Part shown: positions 63,918 to 64,000 of the stretch, in pieces
How positions within the stretch are numbered: position 1 is the stretch's first letter
Layout: the number at the start of each line of letters is the position of its first letter
NCBI RefSeq assembly: GCF_003390375.1
Contig: NZ_QUOT01000001.1
Coordinates: forward strand, 3,038,001-3,102,000
DNA from: Thalassotalea euphylliae
Lineage (GTDB): Bacteria; Pseudomonadota; Gammaproteobacteria; Enterobacterales; Alteromonadaceae
DNA: 64,000 bases
Direction of reading: 5' to 3'
Notes under the pieces: generated by a model
Seen by the model: the letters and a program-made list of their open reading frames with translations, nothing else
Told to the model about the DNA's origin: nothing
The model's database searches: none
Translations under genes and position numbers: made by a program

Positions 63918-64000
63918 ATGACTAAGCAACTAAAAGATGAGGCTGTAAAACTGCAAGCTATCGATTATGCGAATCAAGCCAATGGCTCATTTGCTTTGCC
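63918..64000 (+). CDS. Start of an unidentified gene, cut by the window end
   Basis: ATG 63918 opens a frame of at least 27 codons beginning MTKQLKDEAVKLQAIDYANQ. AGGA lies 12 bp upstream, a loose spacing. Too little is visible to name it. Confidence 0.5.
   Translation, partial: MTKQLKDEAVKLQAIDYANQANGSFAL

Noticed and set aside
1..64000. tRNA, rRNA, CRISPR, prophage or intact IS
   Set aside because: No cloverleaf-like segments, repeat-spacer arrays, transposase or phage structural genes were recognised on either strand.

Overview
The window is a contiguous chromosomal stretch of a marine gammaproteobacterium. The moderately AT-rich coding style and close family resemblance of the core genes suggest Alteromonadales, most likely Colwelliaceae (Colwellia/Thalassotalea-like). 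The order dksA-gluQ-pcnB-folK-panB-panC is the conserved gammaproteobacterial neighbourhood. This taxonomic call is inference from protein style, not from a marker-gene search. I see no rRNA, tRNA, CRISPR array, prophage or intact insertion sequence.

Layout. 1-8.3 kb: the end of a PanP-type aspartate decarboxylase, a small XRE/DUF2975 membrane operon, then the pantothenate/folate/RNA block (panC, panB, folK, pcnB, gluQ, dksA) on the minus strand. 8.3-16.7 kb: a sulfotransferase-like gene, sfsA, a lipoprotein hydrolase, a two-gene replication-initiator/helicase-loader-like pair, a periplasmic binding protein, a 279-bp MITE-like element, and pepB. 16.7-25.6 kb: a small unknown gene, thpR, a secreted choice-of-anchor I protein preceded by a 110-bp array of ten 11-bp repeats that looks like stacked PhoB boxes, and a very large hybrid histidine kinase. 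25.6-38.8 kb: hrpB, a membrane AraC regulator with a DUF2306 protein, a decayed esterase, a lytic transglycosylase, rluF with a long disordered tail, paiB, a hydrolase and a short M1 peptidase. 39.1-46.1 kb: a divergent cluster around a TetR regulator and two matching palindromic operators, with a fatty-acid/sterol hydroxylase on one side and a beta-propeller/di-heme protein, a small membrane protein and a Rieske oxygenase on the other. 46.1-64 kb: split membrane/spermidine-synthase-like genes, uvrA, a secreted amidase, yajR, a GreA/GreB-like protein, fadH, a NUDIX gene, putA with an Lrp-family neighbour, an M28 peptidase, and the start of one more gene.

How the genes fit together. PanP, PanB and PanC together supply beta-alanine, ketopantoate and pantothenate. 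PutA and the divergent Lrp/AsnC protein form a likely proline catabolism unit. FadH serves unsaturated fatty acid oxidation and has a FadR-like site just upstream. The choice-of-anchor I protein is probably made under phosphate starvation. The TetR divergon is the best candidate for an uncharacterised oxidative system.

The main oddity is that three genes (pcnB, a TPR-esterase and a NUDIX hydrolase) are interrupted by a total of four in-frame stop codons with no frameshift. In each case recognisable homologous sequence continues in the same frame. pcnB also appears to use the rare AUU start codon known from its E. coli counterpart.
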